Below are positions 1 to 10,567 of a stretch of 64,000 nt of DNA, piece by piece. Location: assembly GCA_024760905.1 (NCBI GenBank), contig CM045731.1, positions 20,495,001 to 20,559,000 on the forward strand, read 5' to 3'. Origin of the DNA: Plotosus lineatus (lineage: Eukaryota > Chordata > Actinopteri > Siluriformes > Plotosidae). The notes under the pieces are model-generated. The model did not search any database, had not been told where the DNA came from, and was given only the letters and a program-made list of their open reading frames with translations. Position numbers and translations under genes: made by a program. Each line of letters opens with the position of its first letter. Positions within the stretch are counted from its first letter, which is position 1.

Positions 1-351
1 GTTACATCAAGAAGAAAAGCTTTCTAAGCAGGAAAAACGGTATTTTAATATGGTTTTGGAGACATTTTTTAGGACAATGGAGTCAAATTTGACACCTCTA
101 CAAACAAGTCTGTTCAGGTTTTCTTCACAGACAGGCCTAGATCTGAATCTCAACCACTGTAGTTGAGCACAGGAAGCAGAGACAGGGTGAAGTTGGGTTT
201 GGCAGTGAAGGTGGGTGGGACAGGTGGAGGAGTGGGGTGGAGAGGGGTTTGGGTGTGGAGAAGTGTGGGATAGGGTAAGAAGGGGGCTGGAGTGCGGTTT
301 GGCCGTGAAAGGGGGGTGGGGCAGTTGGGCAGGATACGCGGAGTGGGGTTG

Positions 352-420
352 GTTTATGGACAAAACCGGAGTGCCCGATGAAACCCACACAAGCACTGGG
401 AGAGCATACACAAGGAATCC
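352..420 (-). repeat. M-type SINE fragment (mermaid-like)
   Basis: A short piece containing the reversed core (GAAACCCACACAAGCACTGG) of the common tRNA-derived fish SINE seen about thirty times in this window. Only the core is recognisable. Confidence 0.5.
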
Positions 421-774
421 ACAGGGAAACGTGATCACTGACTATAAGACTTGAAGCCTGGACATTTTTTATTTACTTGTGCAAGAGTACAAACCACTAG
501 AAAAATATTATTTAATGAAGGGAGATGAGGTTACGGCTACGTTTTAATGTAGGTGTAGCATTAATTGGCTGCATTATGAGTTTTTTCCAGTCAAAGGTCT
601 TCAGGTGGATAGTAAGACGGGTGGGTGTTTATGTGTGTTTGAGAGAGAGCGAGAGAAAGAAAGGGGACATAGTGACATATTTGCAGTGTCTGATGTGGAA
701 CATAGTCTTTCCGATACACACGGTAACTGGTTCTGTGTGTCTTTCACCTTTGAACGTAGCTCTCGCAACTCACA
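421..774. other. intergenic, nothing recognised
   Basis: No gene or clear repeat is visible. The 525-914 open frame is carried mainly by the adjoining CA-rich tract. Confidence 0.5.
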
Positions 775-876
775 GACACGCACGCACGCACACACACACG
801 CACGCACATACACACACACACACGCACGCACGCACACACGCACACACATACGCACACACGCACGCACACACACACA
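775..876. repeat. CA/CG-rich microsatellite
   Basis: Interrupted CACACG and CA units of about 100 bases. Open frames across it are artefacts. Confidence 0.9.
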
Positions 877-1157
877 GTTTCAGGCCTTGGTCCAAGTCAT
901 TCAAAGCCGAATGAATGTTCCTGTCCAAGATAAACGGCCTATCTCAGTGCTGGTTCATCACTTCTAGAGAAGAGCTGCGCACCTGTATCAACACAGCCGA
1001 GCAGGAATTCGGTTAAAATGCCATGCTGCAGTTCTCCGTGCAAACATTTTCAAAACTGAAATGTTTCCAAATCTTCCACGACAACTTCTCCAATCCCTCC
1101 AGCGATGAGATGTCATTTGCCATGCAAACAAAACTTATTTAAATTAGTATTGGTGAG

Positions 1158-1293
1158 ACTCTCTCTCACTCACTCTCTCATTGATTCACTCACTCTCTCA
1201 CTCACTTACTCACTTCCACACACACACACTATCACTCGCACTCTCTCACTTATTCACTCTCTCACAGATTCACTCTCTCACTGATTCACTCAC

Positions 1294-1339
<46 letters not shown>

Positions 1340-1455
1340 TCACTTTCACTCTCTCACTGATTCACTCACTTACACACACACTCACTTATACACACACTGT
1401 CTATCACTCTTTCACTCACTCACACTCTCTCTCACTCACTCACTCACTCACTCAT
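1158..1455. repeat. CTCA/CA compound microsatellite field
   Basis: CTCACTCACTCTCTCA-type units alternate with CA runs (longest at 1297-1338) over 300 bases, suggesting repeated local duplication. Confidence 0.88.
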
Positions 1456-1485
1456 TTGCTGTCCGACTTTGTCACTGACTCTCAC

Positions 1486-1790
1486 TTAATTTCATCTGGG
1501 TGAAGGCAGGGTACACCCTGAACAGCTCTCCATATCATTGCAAGAAAAACACACACACACACACACACACACACCAATGATTATTATACAGTATTGGAGT
1601 ACACAGCCAACAATAGGATTTTGCACACACACACACTTAGGGGCAATTTAGAACAGCCTGGAAGCCTTATAGTCTTTGGACTGTTAGAAGAAACAAGAGT
1701 ACCTGAAGGAAGCCCACGCAAGCACAGGAAGAACATGCAAACTACACACAGGAACACCTGAACCCAGAACAGTTCCAGGATCCACAAACA
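1486..1790 (-). repeat. M-type SINE copy with CA tract
   Basis: The reversed tail (GGCAGGGTACACCCTGAACA) and reversed core (AAGCCCACGCAAGCACAGGA) are separated by a CA run and by a segment also found near 9880-9942. The tRNA-like head is lost. Confidence 0.65.
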
Positions 1791-1863
1791 ATTCCTAAAC
1801 TCTCCTAACTTTAAACCTTTACCCACATTGTCTCTTCAGCACTCATTTATCACTGTTTAAACC

Positions 1864-1894
<31 letters not shown>

Positions 1895-2274
1895 GTCAAA
1901 TTGTAAGCTTGATATTCTGTAGTAGACTGTTTAGTTAAATTATACATTAACCAGCATTTTCAAGCTTGTCATGTGCCCTTGTGTTGTGTGTTGAAGTGTG
2001 TTGACACTTCCTCACAGATACAATGAGGCTAAATGTGCGACATTTTCTCAGCACAACGGCTCCCTCTGGCGGACATTCACTTTAACTGTATCGGCAAAGC
2101 TTTCCGTTCTCTGTCCTTTCTCCCTTTTCCTTTCAAAGGTCGATCCATTTCTTCGGGTCTAGTGCTTAGATTGTGTATTTATGAAGCAGAAAAAAAATCG
2201 TCCCAGGTTAAAAAGCAATAAACAGGGCATTTCATAAAACAAAAGTTGCAGTTTACAAAGTTATGCTTCAGGGG

Positions 2275-2675
2275 CTCTGCCCTCACCCAGAGTCAGCTGA
2301 GATGGGCACCAGCCTCCCTGCGAGGATTGATAGGTTCAGAAAATGAATGAATGAATGCTTCACATGGGCAGTACGTGATGTAGTGGTTGGTGTGTCATTC
2401 TCACAGCAAGAAAGTTCTGGACTCAGGTGTTTCTGTGTGGAGTTTGGATCCCTTTCCATGCTTGCATGGGTTTCCTCCAAGTACTCCGGTTTCCTCCTAC
2501 CTTCCAAAGACATAAACAGAGGCTATTTGGCTGTTCCAAAATGCCCCAGGTTTGAACGTCTGTGTCAGTATTAGCCCTGTGATGGACTGGTGAGCTGCTT
2601 AGGATGCTCTTTCATCTTGAAATGGCCGACATAGGCTTCACCTTCCTGAAAGGATAAAGTGAGTTAGAAAATGGA
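2275..2675 (+). repeat. SINE tail followed by an M-type SINE
   Basis: 2275-2357 is a stand-alone SINE tail (CAGCTGAGATGGGCACCAGC, ending in ATGAATGA repeats). 2367-2675 is an almost complete + strand copy, from GTAGTGGTTGG head to TGAGTTAGAAAATGGAATGA tail, with the central GGTTTCCTCCAAGTACTCCG core. Confidence 0.75.
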
Positions 2676-2875
2676 ATGATATTGATATGCATTTGCACAA
2701 TTTTCTGCTGTGAGCTCTGTTTTAACCACCTGCACTGTAATTTACCTCATGGCCAAAAGGTGGTGATAGATACTGACCCCCCTCCCCCGAGCTGGGGCAA
2801 TTAAAATCAATGTGAAAGAAGTAAGTTGTATATAACAAGTGCTGTGATCTGACTTATTTATAATTCAATAGAACC

Positions 2876-3208
2876 ACCAACTAGGGAGTGGTGAAAGCAT
2901 GCACCACCCCCCGACATGCAACGTTTGCCACCTGACTCTTTTCAAACTGCAGCGCATGCATATTTGCAGGCGGTCTAACACACTCAGAAGGAAAACACTA
3001 TCCACCCTCTCGTACTAATGAGCACACACACAGCCATGACTGGCTGCCACTGGCTGTGAGTGACAGGGAAGTGAGCATATGCCATCCCTCCTTCCCATGA
3101 GAGCTTGACATTAGCTTCCATGGACAGCTGTGGCATTAAACCAGATTTGAACTTGCGATTTCAGGGTTAATAGTCACGCACCTTATCGATGCGCCACTCT
3201 GGAGCCCA
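2876..3208 (-). repeat. V-type tRNA-derived SINE
   Basis: Reversed, it begins with a tRNA-like head (GAGTGGCGCATCGATAAGGT and a B-box-like CAAGTTCAAATCTGG). Related copies lie at 31715-31885, 45575-45945 and 55745-56005, all sharing the block GTGAGTGACAGGGAAGTGAG or close variants. Confidence 0.7.
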
Positions 3209-3410
3209 GGTCAATTGTTTCTGTGTGTAATTTGTATGTTCTCCCTCTGCTTGCATAGGTTTCCTCTGGGTAATCCAATTTCCTCTTACAGTGGATGCGC
3301 GTTTGGCTAATTGTCTGTTCTGAATTGCCCCTTGGTATAAGTGTGAGTGTGAATGGCTGTGTGTGTGTGTGTGTGTGTGTTGTCTTTTTAGCCCAAAGTT
3401 AGCTGAGAGG
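3206..3410 (+). repeat. M-type SINE fragment with GT tract
   Basis: Core (TTTCCTCTGGGTAATCCAAT) through the GTGTGAATGGCTGTGTG position where a GT run has expanded. The head is replaced by the end of the V-type SINE. Confidence 0.65.
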
Positions 3411-3604
3411 TTGCAGGTTCCCAGTGATCCAGTAGGTGTTCAGTACTAGTTTAACAGTAGTAGTGGGTCCAAAAGAACTTCAGGATTCTTGGAGCTTTCA
3501 AAAAGTTCTCAAGGAAAAACAGCACCAATCACAGTTCTGTTAGTTTTGAATCCACACACTGACTCACTCACTTATTAGCCAAATCACTTAATCCTACTAT
3601 TAGG

Positions 3605-3882
3605 GTCAGGTGCTGGGCTCATGATCGGGAGGTTGTGGGTTCGAATTCCAGTTAGACCCCCACTGTTCTAAGACCCCTATGGAGGTCTTAACCACATGTG
3701 TGCCTCTGTTTACCAAGCAGTATAAATATAAAAATATACCAGTAAAAATATATTGGGAAGGTAACCTCTGATGGACTAGCGTCCCATCCAGGAGGAGTTG
3801 AACTCCTGTTTGCTTCACGCTACGGAAACTGGGGATAAGCACCGGCCTGATGAGCCACTAGGCTCGGGTGTAAAAAGCCAAA
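3605..3882 (+). repeat. P-type tRNA-derived SINE
   Basis: The head resembles a tRNA promoter (GTGCTGGGCTCATGATCGGG, then B-box GGTTCGAATTCC). The body includes TAAGACCCCTATGGAGGTCT and the end GCCTGATGAGCCACTAGGCT. A second copy lies at 55080-55355. Confidence 0.7.
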
Positions 3883-3889
3883 AAAAAAA

Positions 3890-4190
3890 CCTATCAGCGT
3901 CGCGTGAAGGCTGGAGCCTATCTCATCCAACACTGGGTGAAGGTAAGGTACACCCTAAACAACTCACCAGACCACCGTAGGGCCAACACGCACAACCATT
4001 TACACTCTCAATTACAGGCAATTTGGTACAGCGAACTGGCCTGTCTTTGGACTGTGGGAGGAAACTGAAATCCCCGGAGGAAACTCACATGCAAACTGCA
4101 TGTAAAAACACCCTCGTCGAGCCTGGACCTTCTTGCTTTGAGGTGAATGTGTTAGGATCCATGCCACCACACTGCCCAAATCACAACCCG
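3890..4190 (-). repeat. M-type SINE copy
   Basis: Reversed tail (TGAAGGTAAGGTACACCCTA), core (GGACTGTGGGAGGAAACTGA) and part of the head are present. Moderately diverged. Confidence 0.65.
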
Positions 4191-4609
4191 AAGAGCACAA
4201 CTAATCCGTTATTAAAAAAAGAATATGGCGGAATTTTAACTCGACTCTGAGGAGGTCATCCACCAAAAGATCAGTTAAGTAGGAAATGAATGACAGAAGC
4301 ATGATGCTAAAGGTGAGTTCTATCCAAGTTGATGACATAATAATCAATTTCAATCAAACATTGTGTTAAATGCTCAGAAAGTTTGCCAAGTTGCTGGACT
4401 ACAGTCCAACAGTCCTAGAGAAAATTAATTCTATACTGAATTATTGGTTATCAATCATTTGTTAGCAAGAGCTTGCATGGCTAATTTTATTGTTTTATTA
4501 TTCAATAAAGTCTGTGTTTATAAAGTCTGTTTATTTTTACTTCAAATAATTTTATTTACAGAGTATAACTCTGAACTTGTGTTTTATTGAGTTATTTAAA
4601 AAAATAGTA

Positions 4610-4900
4610 TAAGGTAGATGCTGGATTACTGATCCTAAGATTGGGGGCTCAAGTCCCACTATCACCCCATTACAGCTAACTGGCTTATCAAAGGCTGCCC
4701 ATATCTCTCACTGTCTGTGGTGAGAGGTTCATGTAAAAGAACCATTGCTGACTTTCATCAAGAGTAGCTGCACAGCCATCAGCGTGCTTCTGCCCTGCGA
4801 TGGCCTGGCAAGCTATCTGGGGTGCAGTCTTTCCTCATCCAGAGTCGACTGAGATGGGCACCAGCTTCTGAGCAACCCTGATTAGGATTAAGTGGTTCAG
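4610..4900 (+). repeat. N-type tRNA-derived SINE
   Basis: Head GCTGGATTACTGATCCTAAG and B-box-like GGGGGCTCAAGTCCC. The family body follows (GTTCATGTAAAAGAACCATT), then the tail GATTAGGATTAAGTGGTTCA. Its end abuts the 3' tail of the LINE at 4908, so the LINE probably integrated into the SINE tail. Confidence 0.75.
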
Positions 4901-4907
4901 GAAATCT

Positions 4908-7900
4908 TCTTCTTCTTCTTTTCCTTTCAGCTATTCCTTTCAGGGGTCACCTCCAGCTCTGACTCCTGTCTTTTCCCCAGTGCCACTGTTTCTAAACCAT
5001 ACAACATCACTGGTCTCAACACCGTCTTGTACACTTTTCCTTTCATTCTTGCCGATACCTTCCTATCACACATCACATCGGACACTTTTCTCCAACCATT
5101 CCAACCAGCCGGCACATGCTTCTTCACTTCCTTTCCACACTCTCCATTGCTATGGATTGTTGAGCCTAAGTACTTAAAATCCTCCACCTTTTTTGTCTCG
5201 GCTCCCTGTAACCTCACCGTTCCTCTTGGGTCCTTGTCGTTCACACCCATGTATTCTGTCTTAGTCCTGCTAACCTTCATTCTCCTCCTTTCCAGGGCAT
5301 ACCTCCACCTCACTAGATTTTCCTGCACTTGCTCTCTGCTCTCACTGCAGATCACAATGTCATCTGAAAATATCATAGTCCATGGGGAATCTTGTCTCAC
5401 CTTATCTGTCAGCCAGTCCATCACCATAGCAAACAAGAAGGGGCTCAGAGCTGACCCTTGATGCAGTCCCACCTCCACCTTGAACTCTTCTGTCACACCG
5501 AGAGCACACCTCACCACTGTCTTACATATCTCATACATGTCCTGCACCACTCTAACATACTTCTCGGCCACTCCACATTTCCTCATGCAATACCACAGTT
5601 CTTCTCTCGGCACCCTGTCATATGCTTTCTCCAGATCCACAAAGGCACAATGCAGCTCCCTCTGACCTTCTCTGTACTTCTCCATTAACATCCTCAAGGC
5701 AAACACTGCATCTGTGGTGCTCTTTCTTGGCATGAAACCAAACTGTTGTTCACAAATGCTGACCTCTGCCCTTATTATAGCTTCCACTATTCTTTCCCTT
5801 AACTTCATCGTATGGCTCATCAACTTTATCCCTCTGCAGTTGCCACAACTCTGTACGTCTCCCTTGTTTTTAAAAATGAGCGCCAGCACACTTCTCCTCC
5901 ATTCCTCCAGCATTCTCTCACTCTCTAAGACCTTGTTGAAAGTTCATACCTGTCAACCCTAGGCCGTTGGCGATCTTACAAATGGCTACTTATGCCCTTA
6001 CAAAATAGCAACTAATCTTACGCGTCTTATTATCGCGTGCAATATGAAACAAAAATTAAACTCTATTTTTAATATAATATGAATTTATTGGTAATGTTGT
6101 AACATATAACCTGGTGCAATCAAATAAAACAGTAATATCTTCAGCTGCATGATTAAGAAAATTTAACAGTGATCTTTATTATAACTATATGTAGCACTTT
6201 TGGCACTTTCAATCATTTCTTTTGATGGCTTCACTTCATGGCACTTGAGCTCGCAATTAAGTTTGACTTGAATGATGGCGGAAGTGAAAGTGCGGTCACG
6301 TGGTCGGAAAAAGCAGACGATAGCAGACGACAAACGCAACGCGCGATTCTCGCGAGAAAACGGCTACAGACCAATTCGGCGTATCGTCTCTTTACCGAAA
6401 CGGTGACACAAAAAACGGAGTTAAAAAAAAAAGACGAAATGATCGAAAAACGTACAGATTTCGGACGTACGGCGTACACATTTAAAAATCAGTGCTCACT
6501 TGTACAAATTACGCCAAAACCGTACAACTTGACAGGTATGAAAGTTCTCGTCAGAAAATCTACTGCTACCTCCCCTAGACACTTCCATACCTCCACCGGT
6601 ATGTCATCAGGACCAACTGCCTTTCCACTCTTCATCCTCTTCAATGCCCTCCTCACTTCACCCTTACTAATCTTTGCTACTTCCTGGTCCTCAACAGTCA
6701 CCTCTCCTACTCCTTTTTCTCTCTCATTTTCCTCATTCATCAGCTCTTCAAAGTACTCGCACACTTCTGTCATCAGGCAATACAGTTCCCCCTCTGTCCT
6801 TAATCACTCTAACTTGATGCATGTATTTCCCATCTCTATTTCTCTGCTGTGCCAACCTATATAAATCATTTTCTCCCTCCTTACTATCCACCCTATCATA
6901 CAAGTCATCATACACCCTCTGTTTGGCCTTTGACACCGCTACCTTCGCCTTACGCTGTGTTTCATTGTACTCCTGTTTACTCTCTTTGGTCCTCTCTATG
7001 TCCCACTTCTTAGCTAACCTCTTCCTTTGTACACACTCCTGCGCTTCCTGATTCCACCAAGTTTCCTTATCTACTTTCCTTCCAGAGGACACACCAAGTA
7101 CTCTTCTACCTGTCTCCCTGATCACATTAGCTGTAGTTGTCCAGTCATCTGGAAGCAGTTCCTGATCACCCAAAGCCTGTTCAACTCGTCCTTGAAAACA
7201 ACATGGCCCTCTTCCTTTTTCAGCTTGCACCACTTTGTCTTCTGCTCTGCCTTTGCCTTCTTCACCTTCCTCACCATCAGCGTCATCCTGCACACCACCA
7301 TCCTATACTGTTTGGCAACACTCTCACCCACTACTACTTTGCAGTCACTGACTTCCTTCAAATTACATTGTCTACACAAGATGTAGTCTACCTGTGTGCT
7401 CCAGCTCCGCTTTCATAAGTCACCCTATGCTCCTGTCTCTTCTGGAAGAAAGTATTCACCACAGCTATTTCCATCCTTTTTGCAAAATCTATTAACATCT
7501 GTCCTTCTGCGTTCCTGTCCTGGATACCAAACCTGCCCATCACTTCCTCATTCCCTCTGTTGCCTGCACCAACATGTCCATTGAAGTCTGCACCAATGAC
7601 CACTCTTTCACCTCTGGGGGTACTTTGCATCACTTCATCTAACTCACTCCAGAATCTCTCCTTCTCTTCTAGCTCACATCCTGACTGTGGGGCATAAGCA
7701 CTAACAACATTGAACATCACACCTTCAATTTCTAACTTGAGACTCATCACATTGTCTGACACTCTTTTCACTTCTAGAACATTCCTGACAAACCACTCCT
7801 TCAAGATGACTCCAACTCCATTTCTCTTCCCATCCACACCATGAAAAAACAGCTTAAACCGTGCTCCTCAGCTTCTAGCCTTGCTACCTTTCCACCCGGT

Positions 7901-8180
7901 CTCCTGAACATATAGTATGTACACCTTCCTCCTCTGCATCATGTCAGCCAGCTCTCTACCTTTTCCTGTAATAGTTCCAATATTCAAAGTCCCTACTCTC
8001 AGTCCTAGACTCCTGCCTTTCCTCTTATCTCTTTGCCTATGGACACACCTCCCGCCTCTCCTTCTTCGACCAACAGCAGTCCAATTTCCACCAGCACCCT
8101 GTTGGTTAACAGTACTGATGACAGTCGTTGTTAACCCGGGCCTCAACTGATCCGGTATGAAATTCGCAATTTTGGTCACT
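4908..8180 (-). pseudogene. decayed APE-type LINE (endonuclease + reverse transcriptase), family 1
   Basis: Reading on the - strand from about 8180 leftward: an N-terminal segment with GRELADMMQRRK and YVQETGWKGSKARS, an APE endonuclease segment (7837-7388, GADFNGHVG motif), a middle segment (7379-6748), then the RT (6773-6489 and 5913-4927). The RT contains GPDDIPVEVW, GFMPRKSTTDA, VDLEKAYDRVPRE and the catalytic box FSDD (about 5361-5372, where other copies read FADD). Several frameshifts and stops break it, so it cannot be active. A transposon at 5946-6539 splits the RT, and the RT C-terminus is deleted. The 3' end is a TTC run (GAA on the sense strand). The family is common in fish; its clade (RTE-like or other) I cannot fix. 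Confidence 0.9.
5938..6547. mobile_element. hAT-like non-autonomous DNA transposon inside the LINE
   Basis: The element is 5946-6539 (594 bases). Its ends are inverted (ATACCTGTCAA at 5946-5956, TTGACAGGTAT at 6529-6539), and it is flanked by a perfect 8-bp duplication GAAAGTTC (5938-5945 and 6540-6547). An 8-bp duplication is typical of hAT-type transposases. The right half (6260-6520) is notably CpG rich. No complete transposase is present. Confidence 0.85.
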
Positions 8181-8439
8181 CACATAACAATTTTGGTAGA
8201 AGTTTTATGCCGGATGCCCTTCCTGTCGCAGCCCTCTGCATTTATCCGGCTTGGAACCGGTGTGAAGGTGAACTCTGGCTTGTGCCCCCCCCTCACGGCT
8301 GCATTATTAAGTGGATTCCATTCATTCTGTCGAAACCATTATTTTGGTCGAAGTCCTGGTGAATCATGGGGGTGCTGAGCTTCAAAACACCCTACACGCA
8401 TGCCGAGAAACAGTTTATTTGAACTAATCTACTTTTTAT

Positions 8440-8613
8440 CAGTGGTCGTCAACCCTGTTTCTGTAGATCTGCCTCCCTGAAGACTTTGGCTCCAACCCTA
8501 CTGGCCATCCAATCACTACCTTGACAAGTTTCTGATTACATTTTGGTTGCAGATTAAAAAAAAACAAAACATGGAGGAAGGTTTAGCTCCAGGAACAGAT
8601 TTGGTGACCATTG
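8440..8613. mobile_element. short hAT-like MITE (174 bases)
   Basis: The left end CAGTGGTCGTCAACCCTGTT and the right end, reversed, CAATGGTCACCAAATCTGTT are imperfect inverted repeats of a widespread fish hAT-type MITE. I see no clean 8-bp duplication, so the boundaries carry some doubt. Confidence 0.6.
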
Positions 8614-9000
8614 ACCTACAGGGTTTAATTTCTGAGAAGTGGAAATAAACTAAATAACCTGGGGGAGACCCTTCATGGGAGAGGGGAGGGCAGACAAAGC
8701 TCAGCCCAGACTGCAACCTGAGGTCAGGCTTAAAACAGGGACCTTGGTTTGATATATGCATGATTCCCTTCAGTCTGGCATCTCATCCAGGATGTATTCC
8801 TACTTTCCATCCAGTGCTAATACAGTCTCTAAACCCACCATGACTTGGTCCAGTATATTACATCTACTTACTGATCTAAACCTCAGAATTCTGACCACAA
8901 AGCAAACTCCATGAACACCAAGTTTGGAGTGAAAGAACTCTAGACATCAACTCCAATAAACCAACTTTAGGGATAAACTGCAATTTAAATGAAGGCCTAC

Positions 9001-9360
9001 TAGGTGGCATGGTGGCATAGTAGTAAGCACCTCTGCCTCAAAGCAAGAAGGTTATCGGTTCAAGTCCTGTGCTCGGCAAGAGCTTCTCTGTGTGAAGTTT
9101 GCATGTTCTCCCCATGTTTGTGTAGGTGTTCTGCAGGTACTCTGGTTTCCTCCTACAGTTCAAAGGCACGTCCATGTGACTTATGGCTATTCCAAATTGT
9201 CCCTAGGTGTGAGTGTGAATGGTTATGTGTGTGTGTGTTGGCCCTGTGATGGACTGACAAGTTCATGTTCAGAGTGTACCCTGCCTTCACCTGGTATCAG
9301 CTGAGATAGGCTCCAGCCTCCGCATGACTCTAATAGAATTAAGTGGTTCGGTAAATGAAT
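9001..9360 (+). repeat. M-type SINE, full length
   Basis: Contains the tRNA-like head with A-box (TAGTAAGCACCTC) and B-box (GGTTCAAGTCC), the core GGTACTCTGGTTTCCTCCTA, and a tail with TAATAGAATTAAGTGGTTCG and ATGAATGA. Confidence 0.8.
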
Positions 9361-9389
9361 GAGTCAGTAAATCAGAACAGGACTGCATG

Positions 9390-9625
9390 GTGGAGTTGTG
9401 AGGTGCATGTCTGCCTCATAGTAAGGTCTTGGGTTCGTGTCCCAGAGTGTGTGGAGTTAATACGCAGTACTGTACTCTTCTGTACTGCACATTCTGTTTC
9501 AGACTTTACCTAAGTTTGTGTGTGTGTGTGTGTTGGACCTACGGCGAGCTGTTCAGGGTGTACAGTGTACAGATAACCTCCAGTCTCCCCACAAACTATT
9601 AATAGAGTTAAGCAGTTTGGCAATT
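9390..9625 (+). repeat. M-type SINE, core deleted
   Basis: The head (GTCTGCCTCATAGTAAGGTC, GGTTCGTGTCC) passes directly to the tail (GAGCTGTTCAGGGTGTACAG). The central core is shortened. Confidence 0.6.
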
Positions 9626-9629
9626 CATT

Positions 9630-9880
9630 CATTCACTTTCTGAACCACTTTATTGTAATTAGGGTCACGAGGAGATTGACGCCCATCTCAGCTGACTGCG
9701 CGAAGGCAGGGTACACCCTGGACGGCTCTCCAGCCATCACAGGGCAGAAACACGCTGATGGCTGTGCAGCTAAAGTCAGCAATGGTTCTTTTACATGAAC
9801 CTCACACCATAGACAGTGAAAGATATGGCCAGCCTTTGATAACGCAGTTAGCTGCACTGGGGAAGGGGGGGAATTGAACC
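9630..9880 (-). repeat. N-type SINE near the hmcn1 promoter
   Basis: Reversed copy from tail (CTGAACCACTTTATTGTAAT) through AATGGTTCTTTTACATGAAC to CAGTTAGCTGCACTGGGG. It ends about 110 bases left of the CCAAT box. Confidence 0.7.
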
Positions 9881-9989
9881 AATGATTATTATACAGTATT
9901 GAATTACACAACCAACAATAGGATTTTGCACACACACACGTGCGTTTTGAGACTCCACCCCTTTCCGAAAAAAAAAAGAAAAAGAAAAA

Positions 9990-10314
9990 ACCCTGTCCAA
10001 TCAGAGAGCAGCTTTCCTTTATTAATTTGCGCGCGGCGCCTGTTGCTGCTGAGCCGCTGGTCCGAGGAGCGCGAGCGCAGTTTCTCTCCCGAGCTCCGGA
10101 GGAGGCGGCGGACAAACCTCTGGAGCTTCATCTATCAAACGCGGACTTTTAAATACTTTGAAACTTTGGGTTGGTGTCAGGAAACCTTCTGATATCGTCT
10201 CCCAAATGCCCCGCTGAAACATTCTGCTGAAATCAAACAAAAACTAAAGCAGACAAAACAACAACAACAACAACAAATAACAATAATAAAAAAAGAGACA
10301 AGAACTTGTCAGAA
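9990..10314 (+). promoter_or_regulatory. hmcn1: hmcn1 promoter and 5'UTR region
   Basis: A CCAATCA box lies at 9997-10003. It is followed by a short CpG-rich patch (10029-10115, about 13 CpG in 87 bases) that stands out from the CpG-poor surroundings. No TATA box is clear at a sensible place. The stretch 10250-10290 is A/C rich with a CAA triplet run and probably belongs to the 5'UTR. The transcription start cannot be fixed from sequence; somewhere between 10030 and 10140 is likely. A three-codon upstream ORF sits at 10206-10217. Confidence 0.6.
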
Positions 10315-10567
10315 ATGGGTCCGGAACGCTTGTTTGTTTTGGTGCCGGTTCTGGTTGGGTTTTTAGGAGTTTTCTCGGCTACACAGGACCCTGTAGATCA
10401 AATCCCGCAAGGAGCCTCGACCCTAGCCTTCGTGTTCGATGTTACCGGCTCCATGTACGATGACCTGGTGCAAGTCATCGAAGGAGCCTCGAAGATCCTG
10501 GAGACGTCCCTGAGCCGCCCAAAGCGACCCCTGCACAACTTCGCCCTTGTGCCTTTCCACGACCCGG
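10315..10567 (+). CDS. hmcn1: hmcn1 exon 1: signal peptide and start of vWA domain
   Basis: Encodes residues 1-84 and ends in phase 1 with donor g|gtaaat. The N-terminus has a hydrophobic core ([15 protein letters not shown]) and a plausible cleavage site after FSA. The vWA beta strand and metal-site motif [10 protein letters not shown] follow at 38-47. A TTG-initiated extension upstream is possible by frame, but the ATG at 10315 has the better context. Confidence 0.96.

Noticed and set aside
9633..10115. 160-codon open frame on the - strand across the hmcn1 promoter
   Set aside because: It reads through a SINE, an A/T homopolymer and the CpG patch, and has no domain.
10315..10567. Assignment to hemicentin-2
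   Set aside because: The linker and first Ig domain follow HMCN1 much better, for example KYY/RYYP and [10 protein letters not shown], although I could not run an alignment.
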